The notes under the pieces were generated by a model. It was not told the origin of the DNA and did not search any database. It saw nothing but the letters and a program-made list of their open reading frames with translations. A stretch of DNA of 64,000 nucleotides. It comes from Diphasiastrum complanatum (lineage: Eukaryota > Streptophyta > Lycopodiopsida > Lycopodiales > Lycopodiaceae). Where the stretch lies: the NCBI GenBank assembly GCA_029204225.1, contig CM055099.1:47240542-47304541 (forward strand), given 5' to 3'. Within the stretch, counting starts at the first letter, position 1. Each line of letters opens with the position of its first letter. Of the stretch, positions 26,811-38,257 are shown piece by piece. The translations under genes and the position numbers were made by a program.

Positions 26811-27538
26811 ACGGTATGTAAGTCTAGTCGCTGCCTCATGGTGTGCTCACTGCCACCCTATGGTCTACCCTATGGTATTGATATCCGTTTTAAGTGCAAT
26901 TGCATCTCACAAAACCCTAAATCCTAATATGATGAACATCATCGCAACGTGAACCATTACAAGTGATTGTTTCCATATGTTTCCAATACCTTTCCCTAGC
27001 ACTTGTAAAGTTTTTGGAAAGTACTCTTACGCTGGTGTTTTCCACACCAAACCCTAAGTTTCCAGTAATACACCTACGTTATTCTATTTATGAACCTTTC
27101 TTTGTTTAATCTAAAATAGAAGCACATCTTGTATGATATGGGCACAAAAAAGTATGTTCTACATTGTTGGGATCTATGGATGTAATATATACAAAAAATA
27201 AATGACAATTTGCAAAAGAATTTCAAGATAATATTTTGAGTTCCAGAAATGTATTTTAAGCTCCTTGAGGCTGGAACGAGATTTCGATGTAAACTAAGGT
27301 TGATAGATATTTGCCATGCTAGAAAATCATGAAAGAGTGCAATGATGGTAATTTCACCACACATCCACGAATACACTCCACAACAATGTCACTAGGATTC
27401 AATAATTTGACAATAGAAAAATCAGTAGTGAGCATATGTGAATGAAGCTTTGCAAGGTAAAGGCAATATCTCAAATCACTGAAAGTATTAACAACCAATT
27501 GAGGCTTGAACAAGTTCATATTTTTGTTTTGTACTTAC

Positions 27539-27593
27539 TGGATACCACTGTAAAAGTTGACGTAGAAGTCGAAGAGACCAAACATCAGGCATC
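27539..27593 (-). CDS. Kinase-like gene, 55 bp exon
   Basis: The acceptor TTCTGTTCAG ends before 27593 and the donor GTAAGTAC follows 27539. The first base completes a glycine codon (GG from the exon at 54424-54506 plus G). The rest reads PDVWSLRLLRQLLQWYP after a Met and ends in phase 0. This matches the conserved kinase-tail helix recalled as PNVWALRLVRGLLQWYP in the plant relatives. At 18 codons it is too short for automated ORF calling. It lies between two introns of about 26.8 and 12.9 kb. Confidence 0.87.
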
Positions 27594-28626
27594 CTGAACA
27601 GAACATAATCAATTAGGGTATGCCTCTTAAAACATGTTTGCAAGTTTTCATGTCAAAGCAATTTCTTTGCCTCAAGAAAATACATACATAATAAAAAAAT
27701 CTCAACAACTTTTGTTTTGTCATGAAAAGTAAGTAGATTAAACATAAAGAACTTGGAATCATAGTATTGAAGAACCGCAAAACTTGTGTATGGTTACTAT
27801 CTAGAAAACAATAATTAAACGAACATTTTATTGCTCACATTCAGTCATTATTAGGCTATTAAATAGCTATGCCTATAGAACCTCAATATGTTCAACTGAT
27901 TGATTGGAAACTATGAGCACAATATCACATAAGTATCACCAACGTATGACTAAATGAGAAATTGAAGGATCATATAAAGATCTACAATTGAGATCCTTGT
28001 ATGAGCATCAACGAATTGAGCACAAGATAAATTGTAAAGCCTCCTCTCAAAAGAAGTGCATATAAGTCTCCTACAAAGAACTCAAGGAATGAAAGTCATA
28101 AATTGTTGAATGAATGCAATGTACTATACTTACAATGCTCTAGAATCCCTTAAGAGATTCTTCCAAGAGGTCACCAAATAGGTTCAAGGTGTCTAGTTAG
28201 AAGGCAAGATTCCGAAGAGGATTTGCACCCTACCACTTTGTCCTTGGCCCAATCAGCCTAATCTTATTCACTAATGAATAAAGATATAGGGATCCTCAGT
28301 CCTACTCAACACCTGACGCTATGATTTATAATGTTTGTGTCATACAATGAGTAAAAACCGATTAAATAATGCTTATGACGTTTCTAGTAATATGTCTCAA
28401 ACTCTTGTCATCTATGAAAAGGAACACTTCCCTCAACGTAGGCAACATACAAAGAATTTGCATATATTGAAATATGAATGAACTACCTAATGTAGATTTT
28501 GTATATGCTCACGTGGATAGCAAAAATGTCAATGATAGTGGCTGTTTGCTAGGATTGGATGGCCTCTACAATTGCTTGTGCTTAGTTTTCGAGTAAAGGT
28601 CTATGAGAGAACACATTAATGGAATC
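27594..28626. other. Intron DNA, nothing recognised
   Basis: AT-rich, without motif-bearing frames. It forms the part of the 26.8 kb intron next to the acceptor of the 55 bp exon. Confidence 0.5.
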
Positions 28627-29672
28627 TCATGTGATGATATTGTCCTCAAATACTGCTGCTACCAAAGAAAGATGTGATGGGGATAATGCCTGCAGGTGGT
28701 CTCGATAAGTGCTGCTGATGTCACCAAGGAGGTCGTCTATGAGTAGTGGCTCTGTGGACAATATGAGTATGGTAGTACGTCGTCTCTGGTCTCTATGTCG
28801 GGAAAGGTCACTATCATCTGAGCCAAGATCCATTTGCGGTCTCTTGTGGGAGAAGAATGATGTGATATGGAGCTATGTGTTAGGGTGAGTTGGTGGTTGA
28901 CATAGGTCTTGTCGTAGTAAAAACATCTCTCTGACCATGAGTGCAATGCAACGTGGATTATCACATGCTATAACGGACCACAGTGTGACCGGAGCATCTC
29001 GAAAATGGCAATGGTATCTCCCTTTGATCTCATAGTAGACTGGGCATATGAATAAAAAGTGCTCCTCGGACTCCACCTCAAACAGAGAACATATCTATCA
29101 GATCCTCTCCTCTTGTGGGGTACTTTGAAAATGTTCAATCTCAATCTCAAGTTGATGTGATGAGACTTGTAATTGACCCAGTGTGAATCTTAGACCATGG
29201 GATAATCCTAAGTCTAAATAGCATGGTAGAACTGGGGTTCCCACTACATCCATCTCCAAGAAATGAATCCGATAATAGTCAGGTTTGACCCCTAACTAGC
29301 CCTGCCATGTACGATGAAGATATGCTCTATAGAGAAAACGACAGATATAGTCGTGAGTGCTCAATGGGAGGTCCATGATAGAGATGCTGAGGGTATCAAG
29401 TAAACGTGATGCTTGTGAAAACCATGATAAGCGATTGTCTTGACTATGAAGGTGCTAAGATGATGTGAGTGCCGCATGTGTGCATCTCTATGCATCCATG
29501 AGAAGCAATCTGAGGCATTGTATATATGTGATGAGATGAAAGATGGCATCAAGCTAGAGGTGGGATTGCAAACTCTGCTAGGATAATTTGGTGCGGGATG
29601 GAGGGCTTAGCGGGCCGTATCATATGTGATAGCGTAAGGACCTATAGACGTGAGATATTGGCCCAGTCAACT
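28627..29672 (-). pseudogene. LINE copy L-a: C-terminal part of ORF2
   Basis: The minus strand carries the LINE C-terminal domain, with a zinc-binding-like Cys/His cluster (EEHFLFICPVYYEIKGRYHC at about 29010-29070) and downstream basic tail (SDLSRHRDQRRRT). The 3' end is truncated near 28,627, before the family's usual GACATTAAT terminus. On its 5' side it joins the endonuclease directly at about 29,673 with the whole RT missing. Confidence 0.75.
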
Positions 29673-30470
29673 GAGGTCAATGACAATGTGCCCGCCGCCA
29701 CTATGAGGGTGGCATGTGTAGCTGCTCGAATTAGGGCAACAAGCTAGGCCATTATAAATGGCTAACTCATAAGCTTCTTCTAGTTGCAACAGATATTCAC
29801 TGTAACCAATGATAGGTCCCAGTGTGTCAGTTGAGGTCTTGGTAACTCCCATGTCATCACAATCTAAGGCTCGTATGCGTAGCTGGTCAGCAGTATCATG
29901 AAAATCTACCTGTCTTGTAGCTGCCCTAGCGTTAAAATCACCAATAAGAAGAACATACCCTCGACTTGAGAGAATCCGACAATGTCTGTGGAGAGATCAG
30001 TGAATGGAGAACCAATACCCTCTACATAAGAACACTCTAGAGGGAAGTAGCATGCAGTAATGAAGAGATTGCTGGCCAATCCAATATCGTGTCCTATGAG
30101 GTGGATCCAGATATATTGTGCATACTCAACATGTTTGATGAACTCTATGATCGGATGTAGTGACTCTCTCTATATACTATAAACATGTGACCCCACCTGA
30201 ACCACTGCCGCTCATGGATCTCGCCTCTTCTTGTATATTGAATCCCACTTGTAACCTGAGAATGTAGGTAGTCCTCTGATATGGCTCTCATGGGTCTCCA
30301 TAAAGAATAGAATATCTCTACCTCTGATGAAACCTATAAGGTTGCCAAAAACAGATGAAGAGTGCGTACCATTACAATTCCAAATTCCAATACGTAGATG
30401 GTGTGGACGGGACCCCGAGATGCTCCCGTACCTGAGGGCCCCAACTCCCTATTGGCGGGAGCCAATGGGT
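29673..30470 (-). pseudogene. LINE copy L-a: APE-type endonuclease
   Basis: Minus-strand reading gives the endonuclease core, broken by frameshifts: an ETHE-like N-terminal glutamate region near 30290, CYFPLE and YVEGIGSPF near 30030, and the NGLACCPNSSSYTCHPHSGG segment at about 29690-29760. This is the fold that nicks target DNA in LINE retrotransposition. The endonuclease ends abruptly before the connector and RT. Confidence 0.7.
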
Positions 30471-31294
30471 ACATTGTCAAGATGACGAACCTGTCCATCC
30501 CGATAAATCACACATCGACCAGATGCTTTGGCCCCTGGAAGGCTTGGTGCCTTTCTTCCACCTGGATATATATGAGGTCGTCATCCATGAAGTATCTTTC
30601 AGCTTACACCTCTTCCGTAAGACATCTCTACGAGTAGTAGATGAAGTGAAACAAATGATCAGAGTGGTATTATCTCGTTTTGTTTGCCATGCCGTATCAA
30701 GCCCTTTGATATTGTGGTCTAAAGTGGTTTCAAGAAATCTTTTCGCTTCTTCAATGGCATTTTGGGTATTCAGAATGTCACGTACTTGAATATTGAGAGC
30801 TTTGCTTTCCCGAAGCCTCTCATTCGAAAGAGTAGCTGAGATAACCGAGGAGATAGGTGCAGTAGGTTTATTCCCTTTCTTGAGCACGACTACCCAAGAC
30901 CTGGCTTCCTCCTTTTGTTGCTCAATTTTACCTTCCAGTTCTTTGAAGCGGTTTGATGATTCCGGTGTGGTTCTCAGCTCTTGCTTCAATGTGTCCACTT
31001 CCTTTTGCAGCTTGTTATTAGCTTCTCTAAGCTGCAACATCTCAGCTTTGATCAAATGTAGCTCCGTTTTCAGTCCCTAGAAATCTTGTAGTAGGATGCC
31101 AATGGTAGTTGCAGCATAGGATTCAACAGCTTTGGCAGGTGTGTAAGGTTCCTCAAAACATTGGTTAGTTAGGTAGGACAAAGAGGACATGTAGTGTAGA
31201 AGCGGAAGGAGTGAAGATAGGTATTGTAGAAGAGGAAGAAGGAGATAAGGAGGGTGATGGAGGAGGCGGGCGATGGATGGAGAATTAGATATAT
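30471..31294 (-). pseudogene. LINE copy L-a: ORF1-like coiled-coil/RNA-binding protein and 5' UTR
   Basis: The frame at 30477-31055 starts with a strong coiled coil (MLQLREANNKLQKEVDTLKQ). It passes into a segment typical of L1-type ORF1 proteins (FLETTLDHNIKGLDTAWQTK, then NTTLIICFTSSTTRRDVL), with the last part shifted in frame. Such proteins trimerise and coat LINE RNA. The 5' UTR extends to about 31,290, where the tail of L-b abuts it. A close relative lies at 44679-45125. Confidence 0.7.
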
Positions 31295-32890
31295 ATTAAT
31301 GTCCGAGGGCACATAAGACAAGTAGAAAGTATATTAAAAAAAAAGGAGCATTGTCCACGTAGGACTTATTCCTAAAAGCTAAACCAGCACTAGAAAACAA
31401 AGAGAAAAACAAAGCTTAACCTCAAGCTCTGTCGAGGGTACAATATCAGTAGTTTAACCACTAGCTACACAAAGGGAAAGAGAAAACTGATATAAGTTAA
31501 CTAACTGGCTAAGTGGATAGAAAAAACTGCGTGATATGGTGAGAAGCAGGTGTTGGCCTCCGGTGAAGAGCCTTGGGCCTAGAGGGACGCTGGAGCTTCG
31601 GTCGTCGTACTGGAATGTCTATCTCACTGTCAGAAGTCTCATCTCTATCCCTCTTCTGGGACTGGCTATGATCCACATGAAAAACATCCAATACAAAGGA
31701 AGATCTCAGAGTAAACATCTCTCGTAATAATAAACCAACACATCTCGCATCTGAGAAGGCAAGGAAAGAACCAAGTGTAAGCGGAGTATCTCTGTATAAG
31801 CAATGGTATATGCCTCTGATCTCATAGTAGGCTGGACATCAGAAAATGAAATGGAACTCATCCTCAATCTCCTGTAAAGAGCAGCACTGACAAATCCGTA
31901 GCGGTCGAGGTGTGTCTGTGTATCTGCCTGTCTCAATAGCAAGCTGGTGAGAAGAGACCCTAAGCTGACCAAGACGATAACGCAGGCCGAAAGATAATGC
32001 CTTCTGAGACAAATAATCCGGCCGGATGGGAAGCTCGGAAACATCAAGCTGAAGAAGATGAGTGTGATAAAAATGAAGCTTGACTCGTGCTGGTGGATCA
32101 GGGTGAGACCACACTGTGCTGATGTAAGTTCTGTAAATCTGTTGGTGGATATATGTGTGTGTCCCCTTCGGGAGATCAGATATAAATAAACCCCACCTAC
32201 TCAAAAGGACAGAAACACATTGAAACCATGAGGACTTAGCCTGCTGACTAGCTAGAGTGTGAGAGGATGTGAAAGCTGCTACAACATATCTGGATGAATC
32301 AAGCTCCGAGACTCCATGAATGAATGTGATAATCCGAAATATAGCCTCGACAATCAGTGGTGGTGAGGCAAACTCTACCAGTATGTTTCGCACAGATCAT
32401 CCGGCTAAGCATAAGGATCTGCAAACGTGAAATATCACTCCAAGTATCTCTGGACAAGCCAAGACGCCATGTCTCTGCTGAATATAGAGCCACCGGAGAG
32501 ACAATGGCAGATAAAAGGCAACCGCGTATCAGGATCATGTACATAGTAAATAGAGGAAAACCTCTCCATCTGGACAAGAGCAGAGTGCCCCTTGCGGAGC
32601 CTAGACAGTGCAGCTGGTCTAAAAGTGAGCAATAATCCAGTAAAACAGACACCCAAGTATGTATAAGAGGCTTATCTCCAGTGGCAGCCCATCATAGTAG
32701 AACACTGTGTCTCTCATATGCTGACGATTGGTGTTGCACACCATGACCTTAGTCTTACCAATGTTCACCATCAAACCAAATGTCTGGCATAAAGTATATA
32801 AAGCATCAGGGTGCCGCTGAAGCCCAGATGCTGATCTCAATAGAAGTATCACGTCATCCACATACAATAGAATAGGGATAATCATATCTG
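31295..32890 (-). pseudogene. LINE copy L-b: RT C-half, C-terminal domain and 3' UTR
   Basis: RT motif with catalytic YVDD (ILLYVDDVILLLRSASGLQ) at about 32790-32880. The thumb is in 32435-32656. The C-terminal domain at 31839-32393 ends in a Cys-Cys-His cluster (PLRICQCCSLQEIEDEFHF). The 3' UTR runs left to GGACATTAAT at about 31295-31304. Several frameshifts break the frame. Confidence 0.85.
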
Positions 32891-34955
32891 CTAACGGACA
32901 GCCAGGCGTTGGAGTAAAAGGTGTCTCGGAACAGAATCAAAGGCTTTGCGGAAATCCACAAAGCAACAATAAACCCTCTGCTTCCTAAACTTAGCCTCCT
33001 CAATAATGCATCTTAGGATGAATATCTGGTCAGCCGTGGAGTAGCCAGCGCGAAAACTTGCTTGTCCCATAGCATGTAACCCCTCTGTCTCTGCCCGTGA
33101 GCTGACAATAGACTGCAAACCAGATCCATATAGCTTGGCCATAGTATGACTGATCATAATAGTGCGGTAGTGTCTAAAATCAAAGGATCCCCGACTTTGA
33201 GGATAGGGTGTAAAGGTTGGTGCACCACGATGTGGGGAGATCGAAGATGACAGATTGGTTAGAGATATGGGAAATGTATGGGGCAATAATGTGAGCAACT
33301 GGTTTTAGGAAGTCCATACTTAGGAGGTCAACATCAGTGGCTTTTTGGGTTTGACCATTTTGGATGGCGTTTTCAACCATGGACGGGGTGAAGAGGATGA
33401 ATTCTGAAGGGCGTGGGGAAAGAGAAATGGAAAGAGAGTCAACTGTATAAAGCTTAGTAGCATGATTTATCCATGACTCAATAGCAATAGGAGCGGGTTT
33501 ATAAGGGTTTTTAGAGAACATCTGCCAAAAGAAATGGGAGGATGGGGAGGCAATAGCATCAACAAGTTTTTGTCCCAACTGGAGATAAGCTGTCTTTTTT
33601 TTCAGAGTCACTTTGTGATATTCTTTTTGTTTCAAGGCTAGGGTGTGAGGAGGGTGGTATCTAGCGTAAACAACTTGTTTATGCAGTGAGAAGCACTCTG
33701 TATCATACCATTTGTTGTGGGTGCGTTTATGCGAAGAGAAGGTTTTCAAAGGATAGGCAGTATTGACAGATTGCAAAAGAGATTGAGATAAAAAGACAGC
33801 TTGTTGGTCAACTGAGGAGGTGAAGGGAAAGTCTTGGAGAAAAGTGATTAGGGACTCGGTGTAAAGGGGAAAACCAGATGGAGAGAAAACCGGGCGATGG
33901 TGATGAGTGGGACGGTGTGTTGTGACTATGGTACTATGATGTCCAAGGGATAGAAGTAGGCGGGAGTGATCAGAAATGGTAGGAGGGATAATGTGGAAGG
34001 TATGAAGAAATGGGATCAAAGCCGGTGACCCAATGAAGTAGTCAGGAAGGCCATTCAAAATGGTTAAGGAATGGGCCTCTGCTAAACCAATCAGCTGCTC
34101 TCCAAAGTGGGTAGCTGGAGTATCTGCATCCTGTGATGTCCTGTCAAAGCCCATATCTAATGTGTGAACCTGTAGAAAGCCACTCTCTGCATGAAACTCA
34201 GCCTGCCTGTTGCTCGTACAAGCATTAAAATCCCCTGCTAAAAGAATAAGACCTCTCTGTGCAAAGCTGACTATATCATCTGAGAGAGCCTGTAAAGGGT
34301 CACCACCAAAATCTACAAAAGATGATGTCTGTGGTGCAAAGTAACAAACTGCAAGAAAGAGGTCCCGAGAAAGCCCAAAACAATGACCAAAGAACTGAAA
34401 CCAAATAAAGCGTGCAAATGGATCACTTTTGACCAGTTTTAAGTGAGAACTGAAAACATCCTTGGTGAGACACGCAACAGCACTAGAACCATGGGAGGTC
34501 TTCCCTCTCACAAAGGGCCAATGTGCTGAGTGCCAGGTGCAATATTGTATGGATGGGAGCAGTCTATATAATGATTCATGAGTCTCTGCTAACAAAAGGA
34601 TATTTCAGCATGAAAGAATGGAAATCGCCTGTTGAAGAAGATGATAGTATGCCATTACAATTCCAAAAACCAATCTGTAAAGGCTGAGGCGAACTCGGGC
34701 TGCTCCTTTGCCCGGGAGCCCTGAATCCCTATTGAGAAATTTTATCAAAAAATTTTGGTTTGCCTTCAATGAAAACCACCTGCTGATTTCTTGCATTTGC
34801 ATCCTGGATAATTTGTTTCCTGGCTTGCCATTGTGTGTGTGTAAGGTCATCATCCATGGAAATAAAAGTCCCTTTTAATTTGGCCCTAAGGCGTAAAAGC
34901 TGCGTTGCGGCTGTTCATAGAGCGAAACTTGATAAACAAGACATTAGTGTCAAAC
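32891..34955 (-). pseudogene. LINE copy L-b: endonuclease and RT N-half
   Basis: The longest LINE frame in the window, 33180-34595, starts at the endonuclease (LAETHESLYRLLP with the catalytic Glu, GDFNACTSNRQAEF, TISDHSRLLLSL) and runs through the connector into RT. A frameshift near 33,190 continues it in 32891-33298 (FRHYRTIMISHTMAKLYGSG, GQASFRAGYSTADQIF, YCCFVDFRKAFDSVP). Upstream, 34605-34853 is in the same frame as 34595, separated by one stop, and is the tail of the ORF1-like region. The 5' end is truncated at about 34,955. This is the most complete LINE coding region here but it is inactive. Confidence 0.88.
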
Positions 34956-34958
34956 ATT

Positions 34959-35010
34959 AGAGAGAGAGAGAGAGAGAGAGAGGGAGGGAGGGAGGGAGGG
35001 AGGGAGGGAG
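34959..35010. repeat. (GA)n(GAGG)n tract at a LINE 3' tail
   Basis: About 11 GA units (34959-34980) and about seven GGGA units (34981-35010), directly adjoining the 3' terminus of LINE L2 and the 5' break of L-b. Confidence 0.95.
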
Positions 35011-35015
35011 TAAGA

Positions 35016-36487
35016 TTCTATTGATGTTTTTTCCATGCCAAGAGGTAAGATGAAAAAGTACATATCAAGTGTGTGGTACAATGGGAGCCTATGAAACGTC
35101 TCCATAACAGAAAAGAAAAACATATGTACTACAACTGCAATGATAGAGTACATCTAATGTAAGAGAGTTAGGCTGCCAATATAAGGCTAGTGATAATGGT
35201 ATATCTCACTGTCCTCAAATACTGCTACAATCAAAGAAAGATGTAATGGGAATAAGGCCTGGAGGTGGTCTTGATAAGTGCTACTGACGTCGCCAAGGAG
35301 GTCGTCTTTGAGTAGTGGCTCCGTGGACAATATGAGTATGTGTAGTACGTCGTCTTTGGTCTCTATGTCGGTAAAGGTCACTATCATCGCCACTGTTGGC
35401 CGAGACAAGGTTCATCCACGATCTCTTTCGGGAGAAGAACGATGTGATCTGGAGCTGTGTCCGGATGAGTTGGTGGATGACATAGGTCTTGTCGTAGTAA
35501 AAACATCTCTTTGACCATGAGTGCAACACAATGTGGATCATCATATGCTATAACGGACCGTAGTGTGACGGGAGCTGATGTAATGAGACTTGTAACTGAC
35601 CCGGTGTGAATCTAGAGTCTAGATAGCGTGGTAGAACTGGGGTCCCAATTGCAACCATCTCCAAGAAATGAGTCTTGTAATAGTCGGTCTAACTGGCCCT
35701 GCCATGTATGATGACGATATGCTCTATATAGAAAAAGTTTGATATAGTCGTGGGTGCTTGATGGGAAGTTCGTGATAGAGATGCCAAGGATATCAAGTAG
35801 ACGTGATACATGTGAAAACCACGACAAGCGATAGTCTAAACTATGAAGGTGCTTAGATGATGTGAGTGTTGCCCATGTGTATCATTGTACATCCATGGGA
35901 AGCAATCTGAGGCGCTATATATATGTGATGAGACGGAAGATGGCATCAAGCTGTAGAGGTGGAACTGCAAACTCTGCTAGGATAATTTGGTGCGAGATGG
36001 AGGGCTTAGCTCATATCATCCGTGATAGCATCATGACCTATAGTTGTGAGATACTGGCCCAGTCAATTGAGGTGAGCCCTGGACACCATGCCTCTGCAGC
36101 GTACAATGCTATGGGGGAAACAAAAGTGTCAACCGCCACTTACTCGGGGCATCCCGAATAAATCTCTGATCTCTCAAGCTGGACCAGGGAGGCATGTCCC
36201 TTCCCAAGTCTAGCTGTAGCTGCATGTCTCATACCAAATATAGGACCAGTGAAAAGAACCTCAAGATAAGTGTAGGATAGTACAATCTCCAGAGTCTGTC
36301 TGTGAAGAATAAGTTCCTGTCGCTGCATGAAGGCCCTGGATCTGTTGACTTTGGTCTTCTCAATGTTAACCCTCAAGCCCCATCTAGTGCAGAAATCATG
36401 AAAATTGTTTAGCTGCCTTTGTAGACCCTCTCTAGTTGAGGAGACTAGAGCCACATGATTTGCATATAGGAGAATGGCGATCAGAAT
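35016..36487 (-). pseudogene. LINE copy L2, 3' part: late RT, C-terminal region, 3' UTR
   Basis: The RT segment at 36140-36480 has AILLYANHVALVSSTREGLQ, where the catalytic DD is replaced by NH. The C-terminal domain follows at about 35187-35830, with an internal deletion of the Cys/His cluster (near 35575). The 3' UTR ends at about 35016-35020 (ACATCAATAG). The right end stops exactly at the solo LTR; the same LINE resumes at 37425. Confidence 0.85.
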
Positions 36488-37424
36488 TGTTATGGTTTAA
36501 GTTTGATCAATTTCACCATGTATTTTAGCGCCATGCAATTTTAATTTGTGTTGTATTCTCTCAAAGTTTAAATAGGCTTACCAAGTTTGTAAACATTATA
36601 AAAATTTATTGTAAAGGTTTAAAACCTTGATTAGGCCCATAAGTTGTATATGGGACCCTAGGGGGCAATTTTACATGCTACCAACTATATGTTGGAACTA
36701 TATGAACTTTCTTATGTTGTAGGAGGGTGCATTTTTCCTATATAGGAAACTTGTGGACCAAGGCAAATCATTGCATGAAGAGGGAAAGTGCATGGGCACA
36801 CTATTGGAGAGAGAGATTTCTTCTCACATATGCTCTTGTGATTTGTTTTTGTGGTAGAATCTCTTGCTAATTAATGCTATCCTAGATTGGATCTGATTTA
36901 TTGCTTTGTATTCTTGCTAATGTAAAGTTCTTCTTGCTGGAAATTCATGGACAGCAAGCATTCGTGATCCAATCGACCCAATTGGAGGAGCAATTTCCAG
37001 GATTTATGATGTTAGAATTCTCCTTACAGCATATACTATCATTTTAGTTTGTGTAGCAAGTTTCTGACGGAAATTTCATGCAAATTTATGCTCACATCCT
37101 CTTCATCTTGCTTGCTGCCCTCCATAGCTAGCAGATCCGATTACTTCGAAAGTTTGATCTATTCATTGCATGTCGACAAAATTACAATTTGCTAGCAATT
37201 TCCGTTTGCATGTGCAAGTACTAGTCCATGCATGTTGCATGCATGCCTCTAGAATTCTTCAGATTGCTTGCATGTTGATTGCATGTCACTGTATTTGCTT
37301 GCATGCTGATTGCATGTTGCTGATTTTTTTATCTATTTTGAGTTGTAGAAGACCATCGAGGATTCCTAGGTTGGTAAACCTCGATTTAACGATCCTTTCT
37401 GTCTCTATTTTCAATTCTATAACA
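36488..37424. mobile_element. Solo LTR with 5 bp target duplication AGAAT
   Basis: A 937 bp segment begins TGTTATGG and ends TATAACA (perfect 6 bp inverted TGTTAT/ATAACA). It is flanked by AGAAT at 36483-36487 and 37425-37429. Removing it and one AGAAT restores an uninterrupted LINE RT frame (LGDILIAILLYA), which proves both ends. It has no coding content. Words such as gcttgcatg-ttgattgcatgt repeat near 37200-37320. The orientation of the parent element is not certain. Confidence 0.9.
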
Positions 37425-37491
37425 AGAATATCCCCAAGCCTGCAGCTTGTACCACCGCTCTGCTCAATGACTCTCTCAAGCTCATCAATAT
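37425..37491 (-). pseudogene. LINE copy L2: 67 bp RT fragment between two insertions
   Basis: Reads IDELERVIEQSGGTSCRLGD on the minus strand, an RT stretch just before the catalytic motif. It is trapped between the solo LTR and element A, and continues on the far side of A at 43042. Confidence 0.85.
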
Positions 37492-37929
37492 AGTTACGAA
37501 TAGAGCCACAGCTGATCTAGAGCTGAGCTATGAAAGCATCACATAAGCAAGACTTAAGCTATGAAAGCAGCACATAAGCAATACTTAACCCTAGAAAGCA
37601 GGAAAGAGAGAGATTAAGGAGACTAGAGAGAGACGGATCAATATCGTTAGCTGAATAACAAATGACACAGTTTCCCTACTTATAGCCAAGAGGAAGCCCT
37701 AAAAGGAAGCTTTCGGTGGCTAGGGCCCAACTGGGAGGGAAAATAGTGCGCCCTCCAAGAAGGCCCCCACTCTCCAGTAATATGTTCAAATGGCCTAATA
37801 ATGAATAATAAGGCCAACCATATAGTCTAAGTGTCACTAATGAATAAAAAAGGGCCCAAGGCTTGCTTATGCATAAAGTAAAGTAAATGTAAATGGACGC
37901 GGCGAATGTAATGAGCCGAGTCCATAACT
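37492..37929 (-). repeat. Element A 3' LTR
   Basis: 438 bp with plus-strand ends AGTTACGAATAG and GAGTCCATAACT. It is preceded on the minus strand by the polypurine tract GTGTCGGGGAG. About twenty differences from the 5' LTR by eye, including a short indel near 37820. Confidence 0.93.
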
Positions 37930-37945
37930 CTCCCCGACACAAAAA
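37930..37945 (-). promoter_or_regulatory. Element A polypurine tract
   Basis: TGTGTCGGGGAG on the minus strand ends exactly at the 3' LTR border. The same sequence marks the LTR border in element B (46830 onward) and element C (53460-53470). Confidence 0.8.
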
Positions 37946-37975
37946 AAAAGACCCAACTGCCGAAAAGAAACTGGA

Positions 37976-38257
37976 TCAAACAGCAGCAAGCCCTGGTGCA
38001 TCAACAACTAGAGCAGCATCTAATGTAGAGAAATCAACAAGTGCAGCAAGAGCATGATCCTGATCTGCAAGTGATGGCGTATGATAAAAGACACCAATAG
38101 GCTCCCATGTGGCCTCCTCAATAGGACGACCATCCCACTGGATCAAAAACTGAATCTGCCGGCAACGTCGACTATGGTGAAGGCGAACCTGGTGAATGGC
38201 AGCTGGTAAGAAAGGGAGCTCAGGATCAACATCATGGCGACGAAAGGAACATCTCAA
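37976..38257 (-). CDS. Element A chromodomain segment
   Basis: A 93-residue frame carrying QIQFLIQWDGRPIEEATWEP, the chromodomain signature found at the C-terminus of chromovirus integrases. There it reads modified histones and guides insertion. It overlaps the end of the Trp-rich frame by about 26 bases in another frame, so it would need a shift or internal start if translated. The integrase core that normally precedes it is missing. The same segment is present in element B (46876-47160) and element C (53108-53425), so it has been retained through copying. Confidence 0.75.
   Translation of the reverse strand: MRCSFRRHDVDPELPFLPAAIHQVRLHHSRRCRQIQFLIQWDGRPIEEATWEPIGVFYHTPSLADQDHALAALVDFSTLDAALVVDAPGLAAV

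Noticed and set aside
25922-26960. Complete hAT transposon
   Set aside because: Only internal transposase pieces are visible; no terminal inverted repeats or 8 bp duplication could be found.
34959-35010. Short GA/GAGG array as a possible CRISPR-like or regulatory repeat
   Set aside because: Simple sequence without spacers; explained as a LINE tail.
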